From an uncultured Ectothiorhodospiraceae bacterium (lineage in GTDB: Bacteria; Pseudomonadota; Gammaproteobacteria; XJ16; Halofilaceae): a stretch of 64,000 bases of DNA. The stretch lies in the NCBI GenBank assembly GCA_913055615.1, contig CAJXKK010000012.1, forward strand, positions 1 to 64,000, in the 5' to 3' direction. Numbering within the stretch: the stretch's first letter is position 1; the number at the start of each line of letters is the position of its first letter. The translations under genes and the position numbers were made by a program. This document shows positions 44,558 through 53,608 of this stretch, piece after piece. The notes under the pieces were generated by a model. That model ran no database searches and was not told the origin of the DNA. It was given only the letters and a program-made list of their open reading frames with translations.

Positions 44558-45148
44558 TCACAGATCGGATTCGCGCTGCATCTCCGACGAGATGCTGATG
44601 GTGACCTCGTCACCCACGTTCGGGGCGTATTTGCCCATGTCGAACGCGCTGCGGTTGACGGTGGTGGTTGCGTCGAAGCCGATGGTTCTGGCCTCGGTCA
44701 CCGGGTGCTGGCCGATCTTGTTGATCGTCGTATCCAGGGTGACCTCTCTGGTCACGCCCTTGAGGGTCAGGTCACCGGTCACGCGCAGGCGATCGTTGCC
44801 GAGCGCCTTGATCTTCGTGCTGGTGAACGTGGCCTTCGGATACTGGTCGGTATCGAACCACTCCGGTTTCTCCGTCAGGTGCTCGTTGAATGTAGCGAAG
44901 CCGCTGTCGACCGAACCGACGTCGATGGTCACATCGATGGAGCTGTTGGCCCGGTCTTCCGGGTCGAACCGGAGCTCACCGGAGAACTCCTCGAATTCCG
45001 CGCTGGTGGTGGAGAACCCGAAATGGTCCCAGCTGAACTGGATGTCCGTGTGGCCCTTGTCGAAGACGTAGGTCTCGGCGGCCAGAGCCGGTTGCGCAAG
45101 CGCCAGCGCGGCGAGGGCCGCGGTCGTACTGAGGATGCGTCGGACCAT
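44558..45148 (-). CDS. YceI-family periplasmic protein
   Basis: 196 residues from ATG 45148, set by AGGAG upstream. Signal peptide (STTAALAALALAQPALA) followed by a classic YceI domain beginning ETYVFDKGHTDIQFSWDHFG. It is closer to E. coli YceI than the copy at 43343. First gene of the YceI-b561-YceI operon. Confidence 0.93.
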   Translation of the reverse strand: MVRRILSTTAALAALALAQPALAAETYVFDKGHTDIQFSWDHFGFSTTSAEFEEFSGELRFDPEDRANSSIDVTIDVGSVDSGFATFNEHLTEKPEWFDTDQYPKATFTSTKIKALGNDRLRVTGDLTLKGVTREVTLDTTINKIGQHPVTEARTIGFDATTTVNRSAFDMGKYAPNVGDEVTISISSEMQRESDL

Positions 45149-45287
45149 CTTGTCACTCCTTGTTCCGGTATGGATCGCGTACGCCCCGTCCGGGGCGATG
45201 GTGTGCGGGTGTCCCCATGATACTAACCCGAGGGGGGCGCGCCGCGGCAACGGTGACCGCCGCTGCCTGCGTTATGCATATTCGCCG

Positions 45288-46805
45288 TCAGCCGCCCAGG
45301 GGGTTGCTGGCGAGCCGCTCGCGCCGCAGTTCGCGTACCTGTTCGACACGGGTGGTCAGGCGGGTGTGCTCGGTCGACCCGGATTCGGCACGCTCCAGGG
45401 CGAGTTCGAGCTGTGTCAGGGCCTGCTCCAGGCGATCGACGCGGACATAGTATTCGCCCAGTGCTTCGTGGCTGCGCCCGGGACGATCGGCGGCATCCGC
45501 GGCCTCCGCGAGCAGACGCCACGCCTCGGGCTCCATCGGTCCGTCGCCACGCAGATAATCGGTGACCAGTTCGACCGCCCGATCGGCCTGCTCGTTCCCC
45601 AGCAGCAGGTCGTGACCGGTCGCCACCACGGGATAACCGTCCGGGTGCAGGGCGCGCGTGTCCTCCCAGGTCGCGAGCGCGGCCTCGGCATCGCCGCCAC
45701 TTTGGAGCGACCGCGCCAGGGCGAGGCCATAGTGGAGGTTGTCGGGGGCCGCCGCGTGCAGTTCGTCCAGGCGCTCGCGCGCGCGCTCGTGCTGATCGAG
45801 GCGCAGTTCGAGCACGGCGAGGCCATACTGCTGTGCCGCCGCGCGATCGTCATCCTCGGCCGGGTCGCGTTGCCGCCAGCGGTCGTGCAGCCGTCCCGGT
45901 TGGTCGCTGAACTGCGCCTGCATGCGCGCCTTCATGAGCTGGAAGGAGAGCGTGTCGCGGCGCTGGTCGTGGCGCTGCAGGGCGTCCGCGCGGGAGGCGG
46001 CCTCGGCGATCCGGTTCTGCGACAGCGGGTGCGTACGGAGGAATTCGGGGACCTGGCTGCCGCCCGCGCCGGCGGATCGCATCAGCGTCTCGAAGAATTC
46101 GGTCATGCCGACCGGGTCGTAGCCGGCGCGCGCGAGCAGGGCAATCCCGATCCGGTCGGCCTCGTACTCGTTCGAGCGCGTGTAATTGATCCGGCGCTGC
46201 TGTCCGGCCGCGATACCGCCCGTAATCGCCGCTTGGCCGGCCTGGGGGTTCTGCGAGCCGATCACGAGTCCCGCCAGGATCGCGGCCAGGGTGGCGTAGC
46301 TGTCGCGCTGACTGCGCGCGAACGAGCGCGCAATGTGGCGTTGCGACACGTGGGCGATTTCGTGAGCGATCACGCCGGCCATCTGCGCTTCCGTCTCGGC
46401 CTCGGTGATCAGGCCGGAATGGACGCCGATGTAGCCGCCCGGCCCCGCGAAGGCGTTGATCGAGGCATTGCGCACGACGAAGAAGGTGTAGCCGTTGACC
46501 GGTGTCGAATCGCTGTGGGTCGCCAGGCGGCGGCCGATACTGTCGATATAGGCCGCGATCTCGGGGTCGCGGTTGAGATCCAGTGCGCGCCGCGCCTGCG
46601 CCATCAGCTCGCGGCCGATCTCGGCCTCCTGGCGTGGCGACAGTACCTGGTCCACCGGTTCGCCCATGGACGGCAGTTCGGCGGCGGGGGCCGTGGGGCC
46701 GCCGGCAATCGCTGTCAGCAGCACAAGGATCGCGATGCGTCGAATCAAATCACTGGTCTCCGGATGCAGCGATCCGGCCGCGGGTCGGTATCGATCGGCC
46801 GGCAT
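45288..46805 (-). CDS. M48-family metalloprotease with TPR region (BepA-like)
   Basis: 505 residues from ATG 46805; a TTG at 46748 with GGAG upstream would put the signal peptide (IRRIAILVLLTAIAGG) right at the N-terminus and is a good alternative. The zinc motif HEIAH (148-152 in the long form) and third ligand in NEYEAD are present. The C-terminal half is TPR-like. BepA-type proteins degrade or assist misassembled outer membrane proteins in the periplasm. It is divergent from the ilv operon. Confidence 0.9.
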   Translation of the reverse strand: MPADRYRPAAGSLHPETSDLIRRIAILVLLTAIAGGPTAPAAELPSMGEPVDQVLSPRQEAEIGRELMAQARRALDLNRDPEIAAYIDSIGRRLATHSDSTPVNGYTFFVVRNASINAFAGPGGYIGVHSGLITEAETEAQMAGVIAHEIAHVSQRHIARSFARSQRDSYATLAAILAGLVIGSQNPQAGQAAITGGIAAGQQRRINYTRSNEYEADRIGIALLARAGYDPVGMTEFFETLMRSAGAGGSQVPEFLRTHPLSQNRIAEAASRADALQRHDQRRDTLSFQLMKARMQAQFSDQPGRLHDRWRQRDPAEDDDRAAAQQYGLAVLELRLDQHERARERLDELHAAAPDNLHYGLALARSLQSGGDAEAALATWEDTRALHPDGYPVVATGHDLLLGNEQADRAVELVTDYLRGDGPMEPEAWRLLAEAADAADRPGRSHEALGEYYVRVDRLEQALTQLELALERAESGSTEHTRLTTRVEQVRELRRERLASNPLGG

Positions 46806-46977
46806 CCGGTCCGGAACCCGCCACCTCGGGCCCGGACGATGCGATTATGACCCCGCAATCGTTGCTTGCCCATTACCAATGCGTAATCCGCCAAAGCGGG
46901 TACGCCGTGATCGCTCGCGGCCCGTGGCCAGTGTGGGCGCGGACCATGGTGGCTGTCCCCGGCCCGTATGACCGCAC

Positions 46978-47100
46978 ATGATGGCCATGGTTCAACCTTG
47001 GTCGCGATCCGGCCGTCAAATGCCCGTGAAATCCGCCGTCTGGCGTATTACACTTGGGAGTTCGTCCGCCCGCGCGGCGGCCAGCGGAGTGGCGCTTTGA
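46978..47100 (+). CDS. Candidate ilv leader peptide ORF
   Basis: A 40-codon frame starts at ATG ATG (46978-46983) and its TGA (47098-47100) falls in the loop of the terminator-like hairpin before ilvB. The last codons are GGA GTG GCG CTT, containing Val and Leu. Overall branched-chain codon content is modest, so attenuation through this peptide is only possible, not shown. Confidence 0.3.
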   Translation: MMAMVQPWSRSGRQMPVKSAVWRITLGSSSARAAASGVAL

Positions 47101-47117
47101 CGCGACTCCGGTTTTTT
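47086..47117 (+). terminator. Attenuator-like terminator upstream of ilvB
   Basis: GGAGT-G-GCG (47086-47094) pairs with CGC-G-ACTCC (47101-47109) with one internal mismatch and loop CTTTGA, followed by GGTTTTTT (47110-47117). It ends 26 bp before the ilvB start codon. A CCGCC/GGCGG hairpin lies just upstream (47067-47081). The position is typical for attenuation of branched-chain amino acid operons. Confidence 0.65.
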
Positions 47118-47142
47118 CTCTACTCATCGGGGGATCTGAACC

Positions 47143-48864
47143 GTGGAATTGTCCGGCGGCGAAATCGTGATGGAGGCCCTCCGGCGCGAGGGTGTTGAGC
47201 ACATCTTCGGATATCCTGGCGGTGCGGCACTGCACATCTATGACGCGCTGTACCAGCAGGACGCTGTCGAGCACATCCTGGTACGCCACGAGCAGGGCGC
47301 GGTGCACGCGGCCGATGGCTACGCGCGAGCCACCGGCAAGCCCGGCGTGGTGCTCGTCACCTCGGGGCCCGGCGTGACGAATTGCGTGACCGGGATCGCG
47401 ACGGCCAATATGGACTCCATCCCGATGGTAGTCCTCTCCGGCCAGGTGGCGACCAAGGCGATCGGGTCCGACGCGTTCCAGGAGTGCGACGCCGTCGGCA
47501 TCACGCGTCCCTGCGTCAAACACAATTTCCTGGTGGACCGGATCGAGGATCTCGCAGACGTGATGGCCAAGGCCTTCTACGTGGCGACCTCGGGTCGTCC
47601 AGGCCCGGTGCTGGTTGATATCCCGAAGGACATCACGGCGCCGCACATCAAGGTCCCGTTCGAGTACCCGGAGCAGATCCGGATGCGCTCCTACAACCCG
47701 ACGGTCAAGGGGCACCCCGGCCAGATCCGCAAGGCCGTTGACCTGCTGCTGTCGGCCGAGCGCCCGATGATCTACTCCGGTGGCGGCGTCATTCTGGGCG
47801 ACGCGTCAGAGGAGTTGACCGCGCTGACCCGTGAGTTGGGCTACCCGATCACGAACACCCTTATGGGCCTGGGGGCTTATCCCGCCACCGACGAGCAGTT
47901 CGTCGGCATGCTGGGCATGCATGGCACCTACGAGGCGAACATGGGCATGCACGAGTGTGACGTGCTGTTTGCCATCGGCGTGCGCTTTGACGATCGCGTC
48001 ACCGGTGAACTCGAGCACTTCTGCCCGCATGCCCGGATCGTGCACATCGACGTGGATCCGGCCTCGATATCCAAGAACGTCCACGTCGACGTGCCCATCG
48101 TCGGCGAAGTCCGCCACGTGCTGGCCGACATGCACAAGGTCGTCCAGGCCAGCGAGCGGCGCCCGGATCAGCAGGCCCTCGAGACCTGGTGGGGCCAGAT
48201 CCGCCGCTGGGCGGCGACCGACTGTCTCGCCTATGACCGCGAAGCGGACGTGATCAAGCCGCAGTACGTCATCGAGAAGCTGTACGAGCTGACGAAGGAC
48301 TCCGAGACCTACGTCACTTCCGACGTCGGTCAACACCAGATGTTCGCGGCCCAGTTCTACAAGTTCGACAAGCCGCGGCGCTGGATCAACTCCGGCGGTC
48401 TCGGGACGATGGGCTTCGGGTTGCCCTCGGCGATGGGCGTCAAGCTGGCGCACCCGGATGCCACGGTCGTGTGCGTGACGGGCGAGGCGAGTATCCAGAT
48501 GTGTATCCAGGAACTGTCCACGATGAAGCAGTACGACCTGCCAGTGGTCATCGTCAACCTGAACAACCGTTATATGGGTATGGTGCGCCAGTGGCAGGAG
48601 TTCTTTTACTCGAAGCGCTACTCCCACTCCTATGTGGATGCGCTGCCGGATTTCGTCGCCCTTGCCGAGAGCTTCGGGCACCGTGGCGTGCGGGTCGAGA
48701 ACAAGGCGGATGTCGAAGGCGTGCTGCGCGAGGCGCTGGAACGACGGGGTGAGGTCACGTTCCTCGATTTCATCACGGATCAGACGGAAAACGTCTATCC
48801 GATGATTGCAGCCGGCAAGGGGCATCACGAGATGCACCTGTCGAGCGACCGTGAACTGGCCTGA
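47143..48864 (+). CDS. ilvB: Acetolactate synthase large subunit
   Basis: 573 residues from GTG 47143, with GGGGA upstream. The ThDP-enzyme layout is complete: GYPGGAALHIYDAL and E51-region HEQGAVHAADGYAR at the N-terminus, a central FAD-binding part, and a C-terminal ThDP motif with GEASIQMCIQEL...NNRYMGMVRQW. Joins two pyruvates, or pyruvate and 2-ketobutyrate, in branched-chain amino acid synthesis. Followed 13 bp later by the small subunit gene. The symbol ilvI is equally usable. Confidence 0.97.
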   Translation: MELSGGEIVMEALRREGVEHIFGYPGGAALHIYDALYQQDAVEHILVRHEQGAVHAADGYARATGKPGVVLVTSGPGVTNCVTGIATANMDSIPMVVLSGQVATKAIGSDAFQECDAVGITRPCVKHNFLVDRIEDLADVMAKAFYVATSGRPGPVLVDIPKDITAPHIKVPFEYPEQIRMRSYNPTVKGHPGQIRKAVDLLLSAERPMIYSGGGVILGDASEELTALTRELGYPITNTLMGLGAYPATDEQFVGMLGMHGTYEANMGMHECDVLFAIGVRFDDRVTGELEHFCPHARIVHIDVDPASISKNVHVDVPIVGEVRHVLADMHKVVQASERRPDQQALETWWGQIRRWAATDCLAYDREADVIKPQYVIEKLYELTKDSETYVTSDVGQHQMFAAQFYKFDKPRRWINSGGLGTMGFGLPSAMGVKLAHPDATVVCVTGEASIQMCIQELSTMKQYDLPVVIVNLNNRYMGMVRQWQEFFYSKRYSHSYVDALPDFVALAESFGHRGVRVENKADVEGVLREALERRGEVTFLDFITDQTENVYPMIAAGKGHHEMHLSSDRELA

Positions 48865-48877
48865 AGGAACCCGTCGA

Positions 48878-49369
48878 ATGCGCCACATCATATCCCTGTT
48901 GCTGGAGAACGAGTCCGGCGCGCTGTCCCGTGTGTCCGGGCTCTTTTCCGCCCGCGGCTATAATCTCGAGTCGGTCACGGTGGCGCCGACCAACGATCGC
49001 TCGCTGTCGCGCATGACGATCGTCACTTCGGGGACGGACGAGATCGTCGAGCAGATCACGAAACAGTTGAACAAGCTGGTGGACGTGGTCCGGTTGTCGG
49101 ATCTGACCGAATCGAGCCATATCGAACGCGAACTGCTGCTGATCAAGGTCCGCGCCGAGGGGACCGGACGGGAGGAGATTCGCAGCCTGGTCGATATCTT
49201 CCGCGGCCAGATCGTGGACGTCACCGACAAAAGCTACATCATCCAGCTGACCGGCGACGGTCAGAAGATCGATGCGTTCATGAATGCGCTCGGTGAGCAC
49301 TCGATCCTCGAGGTCGCGCGGTCCGGCTCGACCGGCATCGCCCGCGGCGAGAGGGTACTGCGCTACTGA
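48878..49369 (+). CDS. ilvH: Acetolactate synthase regulatory small subunit
   Basis: 163 residues, the standard length, with an N-terminal ACT domain (HIISLLLENESGALSRVSGLFSARGYNLESVTV) and C-terminal ACT-like domain. It activates the large subunit and confers valine inhibition. GAAGGA precedes the ATG. It sits between ilvB and ilvC. Confidence 0.97.
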   Translation: MRHIISLLLENESGALSRVSGLFSARGYNLESVTVAPTNDRSLSRMTIVTSGTDEIVEQITKQLNKLVDVVRLSDLTESSHIERELLLIKVRAEGTGREEIRSLVDIFRGQIVDVTDKSYIIQLTGDGQKIDAFMNALGEHSILEVARSGSTGIARGERVLRY

Positions 49370-49402
49370 AGACCACCAGTCGCACAATCTGAAATCGATC
49401 CC

Positions 49403-50548
<1,146 letters not shown>

Positions 50549-50579
50549 ACCGATCGATGCACGGGTGCCGGCCTGATCC

Positions 50580-51197
50580 ATGCGCCTGCTGACGCTATTC
50601 CGGCTGCCGTTCGCGATCGCGGTGCTCGCCGCCCTGGGCGCGGCGGTCAGTGGTTCGCCGGTGCTGGTCGTGCTGGCGGGACTCGCCGGTGCCGGTATTT
50701 TCGTCCTGGGGCGCGATCCAGAGCGTAATGAACCGTCACACCCGCTCGGTATCGTCAGCCCGGTGGATGGCCGGGTCGAGTCGGTGCAGCGGCTCGAGGA
50801 CCCGTTCCTGCGCCGCGACGCGCTTGCGATCGTGGTGCAGCAGGGTTGGATTGCGCCGGCGATCCTCTGCAGCCCGGCGGAGGGGCGGATCGTCCAGATC
50901 TGGGCCGGGCCGGAGATTCCGGGCCATGTCGATGGCGAACGCCTCGCCATCCATCTGCGCACGGATGAGGACGATGACGTCGTGTTCTCCGTGAGTCGTC
51001 CGGGCCTGTCCCGGGGCCCACTGCGCTGGTCCGTGCAGCCCGGCGAGCGGGTCGGTCAGGGGCAGCGGCGGGGTCTGGCCGGCTGGGGCCGGCGCGCGAC
51101 GCTCTACCTGCCGCCCGAGAGTACGCCCGCGGTACAATCGGGCGTGTCGGTGGAAGCGGGCGCCGACCTGCTGTGCCAGCTGGTACACGGGGGCTGA
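50580..51197 (+). CDS. Phosphatidylserine decarboxylase-like pseudoenzyme
   Basis: 205 residues; two N-terminal hydrophobic segments, then a Psd-like domain beginning FVLGRDPERNEPSHPLGIVSPVDGRV. In short-form Psd enzymes the self-cleavage site is FGSR, whose Ser becomes the pyruvoyl group. Here the aligned text is WGRR (169-172) so that serine is missing. The HVNR segment of the active site is also replaced (APAILCSP). It lies between ilvC and pssA, where an active psd might be expected. Probably a non-catalytic lipid-associated paralogue; a true psd should exist elsewhere. Confidence 0.8.
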   Translation: MRLLTLFRLPFAIAVLAALGAAVSGSPVLVVLAGLAGAGIFVLGRDPERNEPSHPLGIVSPVDGRVESVQRLEDPFLRRDALAIVVQQGWIAPAILCSPAEGRIVQIWAGPEIPGHVDGERLAIHLRTDEDDDVVFSVSRPGLSRGPLRWSVQPGERVGQGQRRGLAGWGRRATLYLPPESTPAVQSGVSVEAGADLLCQLVHGG

Positions 51198-51215
51198 TGC
51201 CCCGGGGAGTCGTCA

Positions 51216-52079
51216 TTGACCACAGCGGATGAACGCAAACGCCGGCGCGGCATCTATCTGTTGCCGAGCCTGTTCACCACCGGTGCCCTGTTCGCCGGGT
51301 TCTTCGCTATCGTCGCCGCCCTGCAGGGGAATTTCACGCCGGCGGCCATCGCGATCCTGATCGCAATGGTGCTCGACGGGCTCGACGGCCGCGTCGCGCG
51401 CATGACCGATACCCAGAGTGATTTCGGCGCCGAGTACGACAGCCTGTCGGACATGGTGTCGTTCGGCGTGGCGCCGGCACTGATCGTCTACGAGTGGTCC
51501 CTGAAGCATGTCGGTGAGATCGCGGCGAGCTGGAGTCAGCTCGGCTGGCTGGTGGCCTTCATCTATACCGCCTGCTGTGCGCTGCGCCTGGCGCGCTTCA
51601 ATACCCAGGTCGGCAAGGCCGACAAGCGCTTTTTCCAGGGGCTGGCGAGCCCCTCGGCGGCCGCGGTGATGGTGGGCATGGTCTGGGTGGCCCGCTCGTT
51701 CGGCATCTCCGGTCAGGATCTGATGACGCTGGCGTTCGTCGTGACCCTCGCCAGCGGGCTGCTGATGGTCACGAGCCTGCCGTATTACAGCTTCAAGGAT
51801 CTCGGCGGTCATCGGCGCGTGCCGTTCATCACGATGCTGGCCGTGGTGATGCTGTTCGTGTTCGCGACCATCGATCCACCGGTCGTCATTTTCGCCGGGT
51901 TCGCGCTGTACGCCCTGTCGGGCCCCGCGTGGTGGGGCTTTCGGCGGCTGCGGCGCCGGGGACGCCGCCACGCGGGCGCGGGCGGCGAAGGGGAAGCCGG
52001 AGCCCCGGGGGACGATCCGGGCGCTGGTGCCGGGCAGGAGCCCGGCCCCCATGTCGATGATGATGCGGGCCGCAACTGA
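51216..52079 (+). CDS. pssA: CDP-diacylglycerol--serine O-phosphatidyltransferase
   Basis: 287 residues, TTG start with GGGGAGT upstream. The CDP-alcohol phosphotransferase motif D-G-x2-A-R-x8-G-x3-D-x3-D is seen as DGLDGRVARMTDTQSDFGAEYDSLSD split over 54-79. Several membrane helices follow, and a Gly/Asp-rich C-terminal tail of about 40 residues is unusual. Makes phosphatidylserine at the inner membrane. Follows the Psd-like gene by 18 bp. Confidence 0.94.
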   Translation: MTTADERKRRRGIYLLPSLFTTGALFAGFFAIVAALQGNFTPAAIAILIAMVLDGLDGRVARMTDTQSDFGAEYDSLSDMVSFGVAPALIVYEWSLKHVGEIAASWSQLGWLVAFIYTACCALRLARFNTQVGKADKRFFQGLASPSAAAVMVGMVWVARSFGISGQDLMTLAFVVTLASGLLMVTSLPYYSFKDLGGHRRVPFITMLAVVMLFVFATIDPPVVIFAGFALYALSGPAWWGFRRLRRRGRRHAGAGGEGEAGAPGDDPGAGAGQEPGPHVDDDAGRN

Positions 52080-52093
52080 GGTAACGTCCGGCG

Positions 52094-52327
52094 ATGCGAC
52101 GATTCCATGATGACTCGGGCGTAGAATGGACGGTGGCCGTGTCGGCGGGGTCGTACGGTGCGATTACGCTGATGTTCGCGGCGAGCGGTGACAGCGGTGT
52201 CTGCTGGCTGGCGTTCGAGGCGGACAACGCGGCCGAGGCCCAGAGCATGCTTGCGGATTTCAGCGACGAGGAGCTGCGCGCGCGACTCGAGCGCGCCGAG
52301 TGGTGGCGCGACGAGGGGCCGTCTTGA
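52094..52327 (+). CDS. Small hypothetical protein
   Basis: 77 residues, acidic, starting MRRFHDDSGVEWTVAVSAG. It has no signal peptide and no recognised domain. The frame, 14-bp distance to pssA and fitting composition suggest a real small gene in the same transcript. Confidence 0.6.
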   Translation: MRRFHDDSGVEWTVAVSAGSYGAITLMFAASGDSGVCWLAFEADNAAEAQSMLADFSDEELRARLERAEWWRDEGPS

Positions 52328-52469
52328 AGCGCCGATGCCGTGGCGCTCCGCGGCCTGTGGCGTAGTCCGTCCCGCCGGGCCGCTGCTATACTCCGCCACA
52401 GCCGAGCAGCGATCTCCAGGCGCCCGCCGGGGCGTGTTTCAGACCTATATAACGGGAAGGGCCTCTCCA

Positions 52470-53489
52470 ATGAATACCAGTCAACTGATCACGGTCGCCA
52501 ATGCGCTTGTCGAGCCCGGCAAGGGGCTGCTTGCCGCTGACGAGAGTGGGCCGACGATCGCCAAGCGTTTCCGCGAAATCGATGTCGATTCGACCGAGGA
52601 GAACCGCCTCGCGTACCGCCGGCTGCTGTTCACCACGCCGGAAATCGAGCGTTATCTCAGCGGCATCATCCTGTTCGACGAGACCATCCGCCAGAGCGCG
52701 AGCGACGGCACGCCGCTGCCGAAGATCCTGTCGGACAAGGGCGTGATCCCCGGGATCAAGGTCGACCGCGGCGCGAAACCATTGGCCGGATTCGGCGACG
52801 AGAAGGTCACCGAGGGGCTGGATGGTCTGCGCGAACGCCTGGCCGAGTACTACGAGCTGGGCGCGCGCTTCGCCAAATGGCGGGCCGTGATCGCGATCGG
52901 CGACGGCATGCCGACCACCGCCTGCATGGAGGCGAACGCGCACGCGCTGGCCCGCTATGCCGCACTCTGCCAGGAAGCGGATATCGTGCCGATCGTCGAA
53001 CCGGAGGTGCTGATCGACGGCGATCACACGATCGAGCAATGCCGCCAGGCTACGGCCGAGACCTGGTATCACCTGTACAACCAGATGCACCGCCAGGACG
53101 TCCTCCTCGAGGGCTCGCTGCTCAAGGCCAGCATGGTGCTCTCCGGCAAGGGCTGTTCCGAGCAGGCGAGCGTCGAAGAGGTCGCCGAGGAGACCGTATC
53201 GCTGGCGCGCGAGCTCGTGCCGGCCGCCGTACCGGGCATCGTATTCCTCTCCGGCGGCCAGTCGCCGTTGCGGGCGACGCAGCATCTCGATGCCATGAAT
53301 CGCCTCGGCGAGCAGCCCTGGAAGCTCGGCTTCTCCTACGCCCGTGCCCTGCAGGAGCCCGTCATGCAGGTCTGGCGCGGCGACGACGGCAACGCCGAGG
53401 CGGCGCAGAAGGCGCTCTTCCAGCGGGCGAAGCTCAACAGCGAGGCGATGCTGGGCCGTTACTCCAGCGCTATGGAAGAGGCCGCCTGA
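52470..53489 (+). CDS. Class I fructose-bisphosphate aldolase
   Basis: 339 residues from ATG 52470. The sequence follows the animal/plant-type class I aldolase: GKGLLAADES, ILFDETI, GIKVDRG, VPIVEPEVLIDGDH, and the Schiff-base lysine region LLEGSLLKASMV. It cleaves or forms fructose-1,6-bisphosphate. A strong terminator follows at 53506, so it is probably a single-gene or end-of-operon unit. Confidence 0.95.
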   Translation: MNTSQLITVANALVEPGKGLLAADESGPTIAKRFREIDVDSTEENRLAYRRLLFTTPEIERYLSGIILFDETIRQSASDGTPLPKILSDKGVIPGIKVDRGAKPLAGFGDEKVTEGLDGLRERLAEYYELGARFAKWRAVIAIGDGMPTTACMEANAHALARYAALCQEADIVPIVEPEVLIDGDHTIEQCRQATAETWYHLYNQMHRQDVLLEGSLLKASMVLSGKGCSEQASVEEVAEETVSLARELVPAAVPGIVFLSGGQSPLRATQHLDAMNRLGEQPWKLGFSYARALQEPVMQVWRGDDGNAEAAQKALFQRAKLNSEAMLGRYSSAMEEAA

Positions 53490-53505
53490 ACCGCTGAATC
53501 CCCGG

Positions 53506-53547
53506 TCGCCCCGGTCCGCCGACAGGCGGGCCGGGGCGATTTCGTTT
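53506..53547 (+). terminator. Rho-independent terminator after aldolase
   Basis: TCGCCCCGG-T-CCGCC (53506-53520) pairs with GGCGG-G-CCGGGGCGA (53525-53539) around a GACA loop, 15 pairs with one T-G wobble, followed by TTTCGTTT. Confidence 0.8.
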
Positions 53548-53608
53548 GGCCCGTTCGCGTTCGGGCCGATCCCGTTCGGCCACGCTCAACCGTCGTCACC
53601 TCACCCGC

